Shown piece by piece: positions 1-5,210 of a stretch of 5,210 nt of DNA. The DNA lies in the NCBI GenBank assembly GCA_021785315.1, contig JAJYFX010000173.1, positions 1 to 5,210 on the forward strand, in the 5' to 3' direction. The DNA is from Actinomycetes bacterium. Lineage in GTDB: Bacteria; Actinomycetota; Acidimicrobiia; Acidimicrobiales; Acidimicrobiaceae. A program made the translations under genes and the position numbers. Position 1 is the first letter of the stretch; each line of letters starts with the position of its first letter. The notes below the pieces were generated by a model. That model was not told where the DNA came from. It saw only the letters and a list, made by a program, of their open reading frames with translations, and made no database searches.

Positions 1-1
1 C

Positions 2-565
2 AAATACATGCGAAAAAACAAGACACCTTACCGAATAGTTTTTGTATCCGAGCCGGTCTGTTGGACCGAAGTACCGGAATCCGTCGCGGTCCTAAGACGC
101 CAGCGCAGAAGATGGTCGAGGGGGCTACTTGAAACACTATGGAGCAACCCAACCCTGCTCATGAACCCGCGATATGGAACGCTCGGTCTTCTCGCGGTTC
201 CATATTTCCTTCTCTTTGAAGTCTTAGGGCCAATTGTCGAACTCACAGGCTTCGTTACCTTGATAGTCGCCCTGATATTCCACTTTGTCAATTTCTACTT
301 CGCAGGTCTCTTCTTCACCGTGGCCATCTTTTATGGAATCTTGCTATCAATACTTTCCATTTTCATAGAAGAGGTGTCCTATCATCGCTACGACAAGTGG
401 CGCTTTCTTTTCCAGACAATCATCTCGGCGCTCGTTGAAAACTTCGGATACAGACAAATGCACGCGTATTGGCGCCTCGAAGGAGTGATCCAGGCGCTTC
501 GCAGATCAGACCGTAGCTGGGGGTCGATGCCACGCAAGGGGTTCATTCCATCCGAGACTACATGA
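2..565 (+). CDS. Membrane glycosyltransferase, family 2 (3' part only)
   Basis: The frame is open to the left edge, so the gene starts outside the window and only the last 187 residues are seen; the ATG at 8 is internal. Counting from the first whole codon, CWTEVPES (20-27) and QRRRW (34-38) match the end of the catalytic domain of processive GT2 enzymes, where Q-x-x-R-W binds the acceptor or growing chain. Hydrophobic segments follow at about 60-85, 84-103 and 102-123, then an amphipathic tail with NFGYRQMHAYWRL (147-159) and a basic WGSMPRKGF end. These fit a family of inner-membrane glycosyltransferases common in Actinomycetota and related groups that transfer a sugar from a nucleotide-sugar to a lipid or polysaccharide acceptor. 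The DXD metal site and the GT-A fold are off the window, so donor and product cannot be stated. It ends tail-to-tail with the PAP2 gene. The family is fairly certain, the substrate unknown. Confidence 0.85.
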   Translation, partial: KYMRKNKTPYRIVFVSEPVCWTEVPESVAVLRRQRRRWSRGLLETLWSNPTLLMNPRYGTLGLLAVPYFLLFEVLGPIVELTGFVTLIVALIFHFVNFYFAGLFFTVAIFYGILLSILSIFIEEVSYHRYDKWRFLFQTIISALVENFGYRQMHAYWRLEGVIQALRRSDRSWGSMPRKGFIPSETT

Positions 566-756
566 ATCGCCATCAACTCAAATGATGCAGTAAATCTGAC
601 TGTCGCAATCAAGCGGCCGAGAAATCAATCCGAATCTCCGAAGCTAAATCTTTTGGCAGAGTAGGACGCGCCCGGGAACCTCTTACTACCGTTTGAGCTA
701 ACTTGACATAATATCTATTTTAGGCGCACGCGATTATCTGAATTCTGCCTGGGTAT

Positions 757-784
757 TTGGTCATCGCCATGTAGCCGTGACCAA
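757..784. repeat. Inverted repeat between convergent genes
   Basis: TTGGTCA at 757-763 and TGACCAA at 778-784 are perfect 7-bp arms around a 14-nt loop. The repeat lies 15 nt past the stop of the PAP2 gene and about 190 nt past the stop of the glycosyltransferase gene. The position suits a transcription-end structure for PAP2 on the - strand, but neither strand shows a T-run after the stem, so a factor-independent terminator is not supported. It could also be a protein-binding dyad or chance. Confidence 0.3.
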
Positions 785-799
785 CTGGAATCGCACTGC

Positions 800-1615
800 T
801 TAGGGCTTGGAGGACTGACTATAGACAGTCTCGGGTGAATGGTTCACGGAAAACGCATTGAACATTGCGCCAGAGACGACAAAAAGCAACATCCCTCCGG
901 CAATGTCAATCCAAAAATGATTCGCGGTGACAATGACGACAAATGTTGTCACAAAGGGATCCGCAATCAACGCACGACGCACCCACTTATTTTTGACGAC
1001 CGGAGCCAATGCCCAAGCACACCAAATTGCCCAGGCAAAGTGCAAACTCGGCATAGCTGCGTAAAGATTCCCGGCGTCAGCCATCAGGGTCGCATCTAGC
1101 GATCCGGCACCACCTATGACTGACTGCGTGTCGATGAAATGATACTGGGGCGGAAGCAAATGAGGAGGCGCCACTGGAAAAATCACAAATACTACCAACG
1201 CGATTACGTTCATAACCGCCATTACATTGCGCCATACCAGGTAACGTTCCGGAAATTTCCTAAACAAAACCACTAGCACTAAAACTGGGAGTACAAAATG
1301 AACCGTGACATAGAAAAGATCGGACAACTTAATCAGCCACACAAAATGCCGAACAAAGAATTGCTGTATCTCCTGCTCGTTGAAGACATGAAACGCCTTC
1401 TCGACCTGAACCTCTTTCAGAGCATTAGCTACGGCACGTTTCTTGGATCCCCCGGATAATTCTGAGGTAGCCTCATATCCGAAATACACTACCAACGCTA
1501 TCGCGAGCTGATTCCAGAAATGGATTACCTTTGATCCGGCACGGCGTTTTGGTGCGAGCCATGGATATCGCTCCACTAGAGCACGTAAACGCCCATACAT
1601 TTCTGTCAACGTCAC
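800..1615 (-). CDS. PAP2-superfamily membrane phosphatase/phosphotransferase (Aur1/Ipt1-like)
   Basis: Counted from the GTG start (271 aa), the protein has about six hydrophobic segments (near 32-50, 97-118, 127-148, 192-207, 215-232, 235-253). It carries FPVAPPHLLP (146-155), PSLH (189-192) and TANHFWID (230-237). PSxH and the HxxxD of the last motif are the PAP2 motifs C2 and C3, with H192, H233 and D237 as the expected acid, nucleophile and helper. The usual C1 motif (KxxxxxxRP) is not seen; an APP...LLP stretch stands in its place, as is typical of the PAP2_3 / inositolphosphotransferase-like branch. Such enzymes act on lipid phosphates or move a phospho-head group at the membrane; the substrate here is unknown. 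Start choice: GTG at 1615 has GGAG 9 nt upstream and overlaps the stop of a short ORF (TAGTG). In-frame alternatives are TTG at 1630 and ATG at 1600. The gene ends TAA and faces the glycosyltransferase. Confidence 0.9.
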   Translation of the reverse strand: MTLTEMYGRLRALVERYPWLAPKRRAGSKVIHFWNQLAIALVVYFGYEATSELSGGSKKRAVANALKEVQVEKAFHVFNEQEIQQFFVRHFVWLIKLSDLFYVTVHFVLPVLVLVVLFRKFPERYLVWRNVMAVMNVIALVVFVIFPVAPPHLLPPQYHFIDTQSVIGGAGSLDATLMADAGNLYAAMPSLHFAWAIWCAWALAPVVKNKWVRRALIADPFVTTFVVIVTANHFWIDIAGGMLLFVVSGAMFNAFSVNHSPETVYSQSSKP

Positions 1616-1628
1616 TAAATAACACTCC
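1613..1628 (-). promoter_or_regulatory. Ribosome-binding site that favours the GTG start of the PAP2 gene
   Basis: On the - strand GGAG (1628-1625) is followed by 9 nt and GTG (1615-1613). The longer TTG start at 1630 sits inside this GGAG and has only a distant GAGAT in front, and the ATG at 1600 has no clear purine tract. GTG is therefore the best-supported start, though not a certain one. Confidence 0.4.
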
Positions 1629-1824
1629 AAACTTCATCTCGCGTGCCGATCAATAATAGTGGCGAATTAGTGTTACCACGTGCTTTCCGGCGACCCCACC
1701 ACTCCCCTCTCCCTAGATTAACTAGTACAAAAGGGCTCAGGTGCTTATCAATTATTTCACTTAAACAGCTCGTCAAACCGTCATCGGCCATGAAAGCTGT
1801 TCGCCGCAGATCAAGGGTCCTCAT
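1615..1824 (-). CDS. Doubtful short ORF upstream of the PAP2 gene (69 aa)
   Basis: An ATG-started frame of 69 codons whose TAG stop (1617-1615) shares its last base with the GTG start of the PAP2 gene, an arrangement that can couple translation. In front of its ATG is only a GA-rich AAAGAAAG stretch, not a clear Shine-Dalgarno site. The product is slightly basic, with DLRR near the start and GEWWGRRKARG in the second half, no signal peptide, no membrane segment and no family I recognise. It may be a leader peptide, a small soluble protein or simply untranslated leader. The overlap is the only positive sign, hence the low confidence. Confidence 0.2.
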   Translation of the reverse strand: MRTLDLRRTAFMADDGLTSCLSEIIDKHLSPFVLVNLGRGEWWGRRKARGNTNSPLLLIGTRDEVWSVI

Positions 1825-1851
1825 AATTTCTTTCTTTGATACTTTCGCCTA

Positions 1852-1866
1852 TTCTGCATGACAGAA
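1852..1866. repeat. Small dyad TTCTG-N5-CAGAA
   Basis: TTCTG (1852-1856) and CAGAA (1862-1866) are perfect 5-bp arms around CATGA. The right half overlaps a possible + strand -35 hexamer (ATGACA, 1858-1863). The size fits a binding site for a dimeric repressor, but dyads this short occur often by chance. Confidence 0.2.
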
Positions 1867-1887
1867 AGTAATAATGCGGATTATATA
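1858..1887 (+). promoter_or_regulatory. Possible sigma-70-type promoter towards the MFS gene
   Basis: ATGACA (1858-1863, 5 of 6 to TTGACA) is separated by 18 nt from TATATA (1882-1887, 4 of 6 to TATAAT). It would give a leader of roughly 240 nt or more before the MFS gene. Spacing and position are acceptable, but the -10 box is weak and the region is AT-rich, so chance matches are likely. Confidence 0.22.
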
Positions 1888-1910
1888 TAGCTCGGTCCTA
1901 CAGGTATAAA
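1882..1910 (-). promoter_or_regulatory. Possible promoter towards the PAP2 gene
   Basis: On the - strand TTTATA (1910-1905, 4 of 6 to TTGACA) lies 17 nt before TATATA (1887-1882); a full TATAAT at 1885-1880 is also present but with a 19-nt spacer. It would start transcription about 50 nt ahead of the doubtful 69-aa ORF and about 265 nt ahead of PAP2. It shares its AT-rich core with the + strand candidate, so if either is real the two would overlap. Confidence 0.22.
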
Positions 1911-2085
1911 CTTGAGCAGCCTTTTAGGTAGGTTAGTTCCAGCTGCGAATTCTCAGAAGTCGAGATTCAGCCAAGCTGCGTGCATATGGGGGGAATTGCG
2001 TGTGACTACATTTACGCCTGAATCAAGCAAAAAGCTTGCGCATTTGCTGACATCGATCTTCAAGCATCGCGCAATCTTGGCAGCG

Positions 2086-2102
2086 CCGCAATATAGTTGC
2101 GG
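2086..2102. promoter_or_regulatory. 17-bp dyad, candidate operator before the MFS gene
   Basis: CCGCAA (2086-2091) and TTGCGG (2097-2102) are perfect 6-bp arms around TATAG. The centre and right arm contain TATAGT (2092-2097), 5 of 6 to a -10 hexamer, although no good -35 is seen 16-18 nt upstream. The dyad lies about 20 nt before the strong ribosome-binding tract of the MFS leader, and its size and symmetry fit TetR-type operators. The TetR protein encoded at the right end is the obvious candidate to bind it, but that link is inference. Confidence 0.35.
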
Positions 2103-2120
2103 GAATGCTGCTGCGATATT

Positions 2121-2140
2121 GAGGGGATGAGGACGAAATT
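2121..2140 (+). promoter_or_regulatory. Strong purine-rich RBS pointing at an ATT codon of the MFS frame
   Basis: The tract 2121-2133 is almost all purine, with GAGG at 2129-2132. Five nt later is ATT (2138-2140), in frame with the MFS protein. The MFS frame is open back to the TGA at 2120-2122, and no ATG, GTG or TTG in it lies before TTG 2189. Starting at ATT would add 17 residues (KTTSAPFANTATDHIY after the first) that read like a normal short cytoplasmic tail before TM1. TTG 2189 has no Shine-Dalgarno sequence in front, and ATG 2204 has only a distant GAG. ATT starts are rare but known (infC in E. coli). Confidence 0.35.
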
Positions 2141-2188
2141 AAAACCACGAGCGCCCCTTTTGCAAATACAGCTACCGACCACATCTAT

Positions 2189-3382
2189 TTGAGATCTGGC
2201 GCCATGGCATTGGCGTCGGCATCGAGCCTCGGGTTTGCAAGATTCTCATATTCGCTGATACTTCCCGCAATGGAGTCAGCCCTGCATTGGAATTATCAAA
2301 AACTAGGGACTCTCAACACCGTCAACGCACTCGGCTACCTTTTTGGCGCATTCACCGCAACAACCTATTCAAATAGATTTGGAGCCAAAAAAACATTCGG
2401 CGCATCGATCGTGCTGCTGGCTGTAATGGGACTACTGTCGGGCTCGTCATCGAATTTCACGGTCCTCGTCGCTGCGCGCGCACTGTCCGGCCTTTGTGGT
2501 GGTGTAACCTTTGTGACTGGCGGCAGCCTGATTTCCGCCAGCTCGTCTCATCTCGGACATAAAGCTTCCGCTACCGCATCCGGAATTTACTATGCAGGTG
2601 CCGGAACCGGGATAGTCGTTTCCGGACTTGCCCTCAGACCACTATTCGCGCACTTCGGTCAATCCCATTGGCAGTGGGGATGGGCAATCATGGCTGCCTT
2701 CTGCTTTTTAAGTGCCGCGCTGACAATCCCACAAACCAGACACCTCATTGAACCCCCTAGGCAGAGTAGAAAAACAGCTCAAAAATTCCCAATCAGAGGT
2801 CTGGAGCCATCAATAATAACCTCGGCGCTGTTTGGAGCTGGCTACATATCATTCATTACCTTTCTAATCGCATTCCTGACCGCGGAAGGAAGCGGAGGCA
2901 CGGCCATCGCCTGGTTCTGGGCAATGCTTGGGATATCGGCCATGCTGACGGGTCCGATTTGGGGCCGCATCCTGGCACGGCTCAAAGGCGGAACCGGACT
3001 TGCCGCGGTCTTGTTTGTGGCCTCGGTCGGCACTGCATTAACACTCGTCACCAGAAACTTCCCGATTCTGATGATCTCGGCATTTTTGTTCGGATCCTCT
3101 ATCATGTCAGTGGCCACTTCTTATACAATTCTTGCCCAGAGGAATCTCGAACAACACCTCGTAGGTAGTGCCATAGGCGTCTTTACAACAGCAATTGCTT
3201 TTGGGCAGATTATTGGCCCGATAAGCGTCGGAGCCATATCCGATACCTCGCAAGGCATCAGGCTCGGGATAGTTGCCTCCCTAATCATGCTCCTGGTAGG
3301 CACTGTCGTCGCACTGCTTCAGAGAGACCAGATCCACCGTGTGAAACTGGCGCCAGAGATGAAAGCCAACCTAGATACTTGA
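2189..3382 (+). CDS. MFS transporter, YbfB/YjiJ type
   Basis: A 397-aa protein (from the TTG) with the usual 12-helix layout: two hydrophobic halves split by a basic loop near 185-205 (RQSRKTAQK). Family signs include GFARFSY in TM1 (15-21), the loop 2-3 motif with NRFGAKK (62-68) like MFS motif A, RALSGLCGG (97-105) in TM4, YYAGAGTGIVVSGL (134-147) in TM5 like motif C, GYISFITFL (218-226) in TM7, and GPIWGRILAR (255-264). This pattern is that of the YbfB/YjiJ group, inner-membrane secondary transporters whose substrates are mostly unknown. The GTGIVVSGL antiporter-like motif leans towards export. The start is unsure: TTG 2189 overlaps the TGA of a 21-codon frame, ATG 2204 would trim TM1, and the best ribosome-binding site serves ATT 2138. 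A MalY/PatB-type lyase follows in the same direction after 77 nt, so co-transcription is likely; the dyad at 2086-2102 may control both. Confidence 0.92.
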   Translation: MRSGAMALASASSLGFARFSYSLILPAMESALHWNYQKLGTLNTVNALGYLFGAFTATTYSNRFGAKKTFGASIVLLAVMGLLSGSSSNFTVLVAARALSGLCGGVTFVTGGSLISASSSHLGHKASATASGIYYAGAGTGIVVSGLALRPLFAHFGQSHWQWGWAIMAAFCFLSAALTIPQTRHLIEPPRQSRKTAQKFPIRGLEPSIITSALFGAGYISFITFLIAFLTAEGSGGTAIAWFWAMLGISAMLTGPIWGRILARLKGGTGLAAVLFVASVGTALTLVTRNFPILMISAFLFGSSIMSVATSYTILAQRNLEQHLVGSAIGVFTTAIAFGQIIGPISVGAISDTSQGIRLGIVASLIMLLVGTVVALLQRDQIHRVKLAPEMKANLDT

Positions 3383-3446
3383 CTTTGCCGATCCGGGATT
3401 ACTCCCTGATATTTAGGTACAACTATTCTGGTATCAAAACCGATAC

Positions 3447-3462
3447 GGAAAGATTTCAAATG
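3447..3462 (+). promoter_or_regulatory. RBS that sets the start of the C-S lyase/aminotransferase gene
   Basis: GGAAAGA (3447-3453) lies 6 nt before ATG 3460-3462. The frame is open further up to a TTG at 3379 that overlaps the MFS stop (TTGA), but this TTG has no purine tract and the extra 27 residues do not look like part of the fold, so ATG 3460 is preferred. Confidence 0.6.
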
Positions 3463-4611
3463 TCTCAATGTGAAGATGAAATTCGCAGCAAAAGATCTAC
3501 GAGCACAAAATGGATGAAATACTCCAGGGATGTCTTGCCGGCATGGATTGCAGATATGGATTTAGGCATTGCGCCCGCGATAGCCAGCGACTTGTATCAG
3601 CGAATCGAATGTGGAGATCTGGGCTATCCGTGCGCAGATCTGGAGGCGAAATTCATTGACGCCTTTTCCGATCGGTATCTTGACAAGTTCAACACTCCGC
3701 TAGACCCCGATCTGGGCCTGGTTGCCACCGACGTCGTGCAGAGCATTGTAATCTCGCTGCTGACACTGACTGAGCCGGGCGACGGCGTCATCGTCCAGAC
3801 ACCCATTTATCCCCCGTTTCTGCACTCGGTTGAAGATACTGGACGCAATCTGCTGGAGAACGCGCTCATCAAATCGAATAATTCCTGGGAGATAAACTTT
3901 GACGAGCTGGAATCTCTTGCGAGTGACCCGCGCACCACACTTCTGCTGCTTTGTTCTCCTCATAATCCGACCGGACGAGTATTTACCCAAACGGAACTAG
4001 TCAAGGTAGCCAATATCTGTGCTAGACACAATGTGCTGGTGGTCGCCGATGAAATTCACTGCGATGTCGTCTACCAACCCAACTACCATATTCCATTCGC
4101 CTCAATCTCTCCAGAATTTGCAGTGAACGTAATTACGATGAATTCAGCGACCAAATCATTCAATATTGCGGGACTAAGGTGCAGCGTGGTTCACTTCGGT
4201 TCCGCAGAGCTGAAGGCTCGATATGAGCGTTACGATGCTCCGGCGAGAGGCTCTATTTCGAATCTGAGTTTAATAGCTGCGACAACCGCGTGGCAAAAAG
4301 GTGACTCCTGGCTGGCATCAACCATGGCTACCCTCGAGAGAAACCGTGAAATGCTCGACGAATTCATCCGCACGAATAGCTTTGGCATCACTTATCTTGC
4401 ACCCCAAGGTACCTACCTTGGCTGGCTCGATTTCCGCGACACCAAAGCCGCAACTGCTCCAGGGGAGTACCTTCTTCGAGAAGGCCACGTCGCGCTCAGT
4501 CCGGGTTCCGACTTCGGCAAGCCGGGTGACGGCTGGGCTCGGCTAAATTTCGCCACTCAGCCGGAAATCCTAGAGGAGATCTTCGATAGGATCAGCTCAG
4601 CTCTCAAATAA
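3460..4611 (+). CDS. MalY/PatB-family PLP-dependent C-S beta-lyase / aminotransferase
   Basis: The 383-aa length matches fold-type I MalY/PatB enzymes (about 390 aa). The N-terminus has KW..Y (17-21) and DVLPAWIADMD (24-34), the family signature. TPIYPPF (114-120) supplies the active-site Tyr, SPHNPTGR (166-173) the Asn of the cofactor pocket, and VADEIHCDVVY (195-205) the Asp (D197) that pairs with the pyridine nitrogen. NSATKSFNIAGL (228-239) holds the Schiff-base lysine (K232), and WARLNF (359-364) the Arg (R361) that binds the substrate carboxylate. All key residues are present, so the enzyme should be active. Known members cleave the C-S bond of cystathionine or S-substituted cysteines to a thiol, pyruvate and ammonia, and some act as aminotransferases; sequence alone does not separate these. 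The enzyme is cytosolic. It follows an MFS gene by 77 nt and is faced by a TetR gene, which suggests a catabolic or detoxification role, not housekeeping methionine synthesis. Confidence 0.94.
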   Translation: MSQCEDEIRSKRSTSTKWMKYSRDVLPAWIADMDLGIAPAIASDLYQRIECGDLGYPCADLEAKFIDAFSDRYLDKFNTPLDPDLGLVATDVVQSIVISLLTLTEPGDGVIVQTPIYPPFLHSVEDTGRNLLENALIKSNNSWEINFDELESLASDPRTTLLLLCSPHNPTGRVFTQTELVKVANICARHNVLVVADEIHCDVVYQPNYHIPFASISPEFAVNVITMNSATKSFNIAGLRCSVVHFGSAELKARYERYDAPARGSISNLSLIAATTAWQKGDSWLASTMATLERNREMLDEFIRTNSFGITYLAPQGTYLGWLDFRDTKAATAPGEYLLREGHVALSPGSDFGKPGDGWARLNFATQPEILEEIFDRISSALK

Positions 4612-4650
4612 CGTGCCTCCCCGGTTTTCAGTTCTCTTGGTCCCTCCAGG

Positions 4651-5210
4651 TCACGAATTAAGATCTTGCGACATGATCGCAAAAGCCGTCCTTGTCAGGT
4701 CCACTAAGGAAAAGTTCATGTCGGCTTCAAGCCACGAAAACATGGTTGCGAGCGAACAGGCCACGATGCCTGACGATGCAGCCCTTAGGCTCTGCGAATC
4801 GGGATCCACACCGCGCTCCATAAGAGCCTTCCATGCAACCAGGTACAGCTGGGATCTGCGAGCTAAATTAAGTTCCCCTAGACTGGGCGTGCTGTTTACC
4901 ACCTTGTATCCAAGCCTGAGAGCATTGGACAAGCTTGGCGTCCGTGATACCTCGATGAAAAGCTTAATGATGCCATCGGCCAGCGCTTCAAGAGGATTTA
5001 GAGACGGATCGGCTGTTCGGACTAGCGAACTCAACGAGCGGCCAAGGTACCCTAGCGGAAACGAAACTATAGATTCCTTGGTGGGGAAATAGTTGAATAG
5101 CGTCCGGGGCGTAACCCCGGCTCGAAGTGCTATGTCCTCGACAGTTGTACGATCGAATCCTTGCCTGTCAAACAGGTATAGTGCGGATTGGTAAATAGAA
5201 CGCAAAGTAT
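4651..5210 (-). CDS. TetR-family transcriptional regulator (N-terminus off the window)
   Basis: The frame is open to the right edge. The first possible in-window start (TTG, 5205-5203) is more likely an internal Leu, since TetR proteins usually have 10-20 basic residues before helix 1. Counted from that codon, helix 1 is SIYQSALYLFDRQGF (3-17) and the helix-turn-helix is TTVEDIALRAGVTPRTLFNYFPTKE (20-44), a near-perfect TetR_N signature. The rest, to residue 184, is an all-helical ligand and dimer domain; its layout (STPSLGELN... then AWKALMERGVDPDSQ) resembles the C-terminal domain of MftR-like regulators, by memory only. It should be a dimeric repressor released by a small ligand. Its stop (TGA) lies 39 nt from the stop of the lyase gene, so the two genes converge. 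Local control of the MFS-lyase pair is likely but not shown. Its own promoter is outside the window, so self-regulation cannot be judged. Confidence 0.92.
   Translation of the reverse strand, partial: TLRSIYQSALYLFDRQGFDRTTVEDIALRAGVTPRTLFNYFPTKESIVSFPLGYLGRSLSSLVRTADPSLNPLEALADGIIKLFIEVSRTPSLSNALRLGYKVVNSTPSLGELNLARRSQLYLVAWKALMERGVDPDSQSLRAASSGIVACSLATMFSWLEADMNFSLVDLTRTAFAIMSQDLNS
4666..4682. repeat. 17-bp dyad at the 3' end of the TetR gene
   Basis: TTGCGA (4666-4671) and TCGCAA (4677-4682) are perfect 6-bp arms around CATGA, inside the last codons of the TetR gene and 55 nt past the lyase stop. As RNA on either strand it would be a small hairpin. Neither side is followed by a good U-run (the + strand continues AAAG, the - strand GATCTT), so it is a weak terminator candidate at best. 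The arms share the core TTGCG/CGCAA with the dyad at 2086-2102, but in the opposite orientation. Confidence 0.25.

Larger units (their letters stand above)
1825..2188. other. Intergenic region between the divergent PAP2 and MFS genes
   Basis: About 360 nt (about 570 if the doubtful 69-aa ORF is not real) with no gene I can name. The part near 1850-1910 is AT-rich (ATTATATATAG at 1880-1890) and has weak promoter-like boxes in both directions. From 1912 the + strand is open for 72 codons from a TTG, or 43 from GTG at 2002 with a G-run (1988-1993) in front; this frame ends with TGA at 2128-2130. Its translation (for example SKKLAHLLTSIFKHRA) resembles no family I know, and it may be a small gene, a gene remnant or noise. 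A 5-bp hairpin, CAAGC-AAAAA-GCTTG, lies at 2024-2038 and a stronger dyad at 2086-2102. No tRNA, riboswitch core or insertion-sequence end was recognised. Confidence 0.5.

Noticed and set aside
703..738. A perfect TTGACA at 703-708 with GATTAT at 732-737, promoter-like on the + strand.
   Set aside because: The spacer is 23 nt, too long for a sigma-70-type promoter, and any transcript would run antisense into the PAP2 gene with no + strand gene to serve.
839..1099. An 86-codon + strand frame with several Cys and His residues, at first zinc-finger-like.
   Set aside because: It is antisense to the PAP2 gene across its catalytic motifs; the PAP2 reading has full family motifs, this one has none.
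1643..1861. A 72-codon + strand frame in the spacer.
   Set aside because: Low-complexity basic content, no ribosome-binding site, no family, and it overlaps the opposite-strand ORF that has at least a coupling sign.
3395..3406. GGGA-TTAC-TCCC hairpin between the MFS and lyase genes, as an attenuator.
   Set aside because: The stem is only 4 bp with no U-run after it; too weak to call.
3379..3459. A longer start for the lyase at TTG 3379, overlapping the MFS stop.
   Set aside because: It has no ribosome-binding site, and the family signature begins after ATG 3460, which has a well-placed GGAAAGA.
4613..5092. A 159-codon + strand frame opposite the TetR gene.
   Set aside because: It lies almost wholly within the TetR coding region on the other strand, resembles no family, and is explained as a shadow of the codon pattern there.
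1..5210. Search by eye for CRISPR repeats, insertion-sequence ends, tRNA genes, riboswitch cores and toxin-antitoxin pairs.
   Set aside because: No regularly spaced direct repeats, transposase motifs, tRNA T-arm (GGTTCRA) or known riboswitch core could be recognised.

Overview
The window looks like ordinary chromosomal DNA of a bacterium with base composition near 50% G+C (judged from a few sampled lines, not a full count). The protein families (a membrane GT2 glycosyltransferase with a QRRRW motif, a PAP2 protein of the Aur1/Ipt1-like branch, a TetR regulator with a TTVEDIA...GVTPRTLFNYF reader helix) and the frequent TTG/GTG start candidates suggest a moderate-GC member of Actinomycetota. 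This is an inference from family resemblance. There is no rRNA, tRNA or other lineage marker to fix it.

Left part (1-1824): the 3' end of a membrane glycosyltransferase enters from the left on the + strand and ends at 565. It faces a PAP2-type membrane phosphatase/phosphotransferase gene on the - strand (800-1615) across a 234-nt tail-to-tail gap that holds a 7-bp inverted repeat. Both are membrane enzymes of lipid or glycan chemistry, but they converge and so are not one operon. Upstream of the PAP2 gene is a short ORF of doubtful reality whose TAG stop overlaps the probable GTG start of PAP2.

Middle (about 1825-2188): a long head-to-head intergenic region. It is AT-rich near 1850-1910, with weak promoter-like boxes facing both ways. 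A perfect 17-bp dyad (6-bp arms) overlaps a -10-like hexamer at 2086-2102, and a strong purine-rich ribosome-binding tract lies at 2121-2133. No recognisable gene is seen.

Right part (2189-5210): an MFS transporter of the YbfB/YjiJ type, then a MalY/PatB-type PLP-dependent C-S lyase/aminotransferase in the same direction 77 nt later. A TetR-family repressor gene converges on them and runs off the right edge. A reasonable reading is a small module in which the TetR protein controls a transporter plus a cysteine-conjugate (or other amino-acid-like) lyase. The substrate cannot be read from the sequence.

I do not see a clearly new system. The most useful leads are the start of the MFS gene (the best ribosome-binding site points at an ATT codon), the 17-bp dyad in front of it, and the transporter/C-S lyase/TetR module itself.
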